NCBI GenBank assembly: GCA_029202385.1
Contig: CP119314.1
Coordinates: 3,536,501-3,600,500, forward strand
From: Candidatus Sphingomonas phytovorans
GTDB taxonomy: Bacteria; Pseudomonadota; Alphaproteobacteria; Sphingomonadales; Sphingomonadaceae
Length of the DNA stretch: 64,000 nt
Direction: 5' to 3'
Position 1 is the first letter of the stretch. Every line of letters starts with the position of its first letter. The position numbers and the translations under genes were made by a program. Under the pieces are notes generated by a model. The model was not told the origin of the DNA. It searched no databases and saw only the letters and a program-made list of their open reading frames with translations. Below, one piece after another: positions 62,905 through 64,000 of the stretch.

Positions 62905-63603
62905 ATGCGGACGATGAACATCGTCTCCATTCTTTATTCGGCCGCGGTCTGGATCATTCCGCTGACCATCGCGATCGTGCTGCACGAGATCGCGCATGGC
63001 TGGGTCGCCTATGCGTTTGGCGATCCCACCGCGAAACACCTCGGGCGGCTGTCGGTCAACCCGGCCACCCATGTCGATCCGGTCGGCACCATCCTGTTGC
63101 CGCTGTCGCTCGCCATTGCCCATCTGCCGGTGTTCGGCTGGGCCAAGCCGGTGCCGGTCGTCGCCAGCCGGCTGCGCAATCCGCGGGTGCACATGATGAT
63201 CGTCGCGCTTGCCGGCCCGGCAATGAACCTTGCCCTCGCCCTGATCGGCACGATCACCCTCGCCGTCTTCGTCGCTTTCTGGACGGGCGGCACGCCGACG
63301 GGCGCAAGTGCCTTCCTGTTCGACAACCTGATCAACTTCGTGATGATCAACATCTTCCTGGCGATCTTCAACCTGCTGCCGATCCCCCCTTTCGATGGCG
63401 GCCATGTCGTCGAGGGGCTGCTGCCCCGTCCGCTCGCCGCGCGCTATGCGCGGATCGGCCGCTATGGCTTCCTGCTGCTCCTCTTCCTGCTGGTGGTCCT
63501 GCCGATGATCGCGCCGAACGCGAATGTGGTCGCGCGTGTGATCGGGCCACCCGCCAACGCGCTGATCGACCTGCTGCTCGGGTCCGCCGGCCTCGCGACC
63601 TGA
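62905..63603 (+). CDS. Site-2-type M50 metalloprotease
   Basis: A 232-aa intramembrane zinc protease: HEIAHG (active-site HExxH) in the second helix and NLLPIPPFDGGHVVEG providing the third zinc ligand. This is the minimal S2P type (SpoIVFB/Rv-like) without a PDZ domain, distinct from RseP. The start is ATG 62905 or 62914, without a clear Shine-Dalgarno site. It cleaves membrane-anchored regulators; the substrate is unknown. It lies 3 bp before truB and is likely co-transcribed with it. Confidence 0.93.
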   Translation: MRTMNIVSILYSAAVWIIPLTIAIVLHEIAHGWVAYAFGDPTAKHLGRLSVNPATHVDPVGTILLPLSLAIAHLPVFGWAKPVPVVASRLRNPRVHMMIVALAGPAMNLALALIGTITLAVFVAFWTGGTPTGASAFLFDNLINFVMINIFLAIFNLLPIPPFDGGHVVEGLLPRPLAARYARIGRYGFLLLLFLLVVLPMIAPNANVVARVIGPPANALIDLLLGSAGLAT

Positions 63604-63606
63604 ACG

Positions 63607-64000
63607 ATGCACGGCTGGATCATCCTCGACAAGCCGCTCGGTCTCGGCTCCACCCAGGGCGTCTCGGCGGTCAAGCGCGCGCTGCGCGCGGGCGGGTACG
63701 GCAAGCTCAAGGTCGGGCATGGCGGCACGCTCGACCCGCTCGCCACCGGCGTGCTCCCGATCGCGATCGGCGAGGCGACCAAGCTCGCGGGGCGCATGCT
63801 CGACAGCGATAAGGTGTATGATTTCACCATCAGCTTCGGGGTGCAGACTGATACGCTCGACCTGGAAGGCGCAGAGATCGCGCGGTCGGATGTGCGGCCG
63901 ACCCTTGCCGATATCGAAGCGGTGTTGCCGCGCTTCACCGGCCCGATCGAGCAGGTGCCGCCTGCCTATTCGGCGCTGAAGGTCGACGGACAGCGTGCTT
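63607..64000 (+). CDS. truB: tRNA pseudouridine-55 synthase TruB, 5' part (continues outside window)
   Basis: The first 131 residues of TruB, which makes pseudouridine 55 in tRNA T-arms. [20 protein letters not shown] starts the protein, and the catalytic Asp is in [21 protein letters not shown]. In many bacteria truB follows rbfA directly; here about 3 kb of other genes separates them (60518-63603). The 3' end lies outside the window. Confidence 0.95.
   Translation, partial: MHGWIILDKPLGLGSTQGVSAVKRALRAGGYGKLKVGHGGTLDPLATGVLPIAIGEATKLAGRMLDSDKVYDFTISFGVQTDTLDLEGAEIARSDVRPTLADIEAVLPRFTGPIEQVPPAYSALKVDGQRA

Overview
This is a 64 kb, GC-rich, gene-dense chromosomal window from an alphaproteobacterium, most likely a Sphingomonas-like member of the Sphingomonadales. 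The evidence is a TonB-dependent receptor, an imuA-imuB-dnaE2 mutagenesis cassette preceded by an alphaproteobacterial LexA box (GAAC-N7-GAAC), several fatty-acid and acyl-CoA modules, and many short palindromic intergenic repeats. The genus is an inference; no rRNA or tRNA gene was seen in the window.

Layout. 1-9 kb: 3' end of a TonB-dependent receptor; a phosphate block (PiT transporter behind an in-frame Nudix-DUF47 fusion); a HAD dehalogenase; a HisC-type aminotransferase; a DbpA-domain DEAD-box helicase. 9-18 kb: HAD phosphatase, PAS-GGDEF cyclase, flippase-like membrane protein, methyltransferase plus thioredoxin-reductase-like flavoprotein, acetyltransferase, HI0933-type flavoprotein and a CreBC-like two-component system. 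18-24 kb: two thiolases flanking an ArsR-SRPBCC-SRPBCC operon, an HPP membrane protein and a MAPEG-like protein. 24-28 kb: branched-chain 2-oxoacid dehydrogenase operon (E1alpha, E1beta, E2; no E3 here). 28-34 kb: SOS mutasome operon imuA-imuB-dnaE2. 34-36 kb: an intact IS630-family element and an XRE regulator with two membrane segments. 36-53 kb: fumarylacetoacetate hydrolase-like enzyme, acyl-CoA dehydrogenase, two-component pair, RhlE helicase, MFS exporter, nitroreductase, an acyl-CoA cluster (thiolase, HSD10-like SDR, thioesterases, enoyl-CoA hydratase, acyl-CoA synthetase) and two tandem PQQ-type sugar dehydrogenases. 53-64 kb: the translation operon rimP-nusA-ylxR-infB-rbfA...truB, carrying extra genes (a tautomerase, a lipoprotein and a vapBC/tdk/M50 protease block).

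The most unusual points are: a dnaE2 whose middle third has clearly lower GC and different codons than its ends (probable mosaic); an IS630 element inserted at the TA of the dnaE2 stop codon while leaving that stop intact; a 135-bp element with 29-bp perfect inverted ends inserted in frame into imuB; another palindromic repeat translated inside the E2 interdomain linker; a Nudix domain fused to a PhoU-like DUF47 beside a phosphate transporter; a VapC toxin that keeps its first catalytic aspartate only if translation starts at CTG; and three families of dispersed palindromic repeats present in two to five copies each in intergenic gaps.
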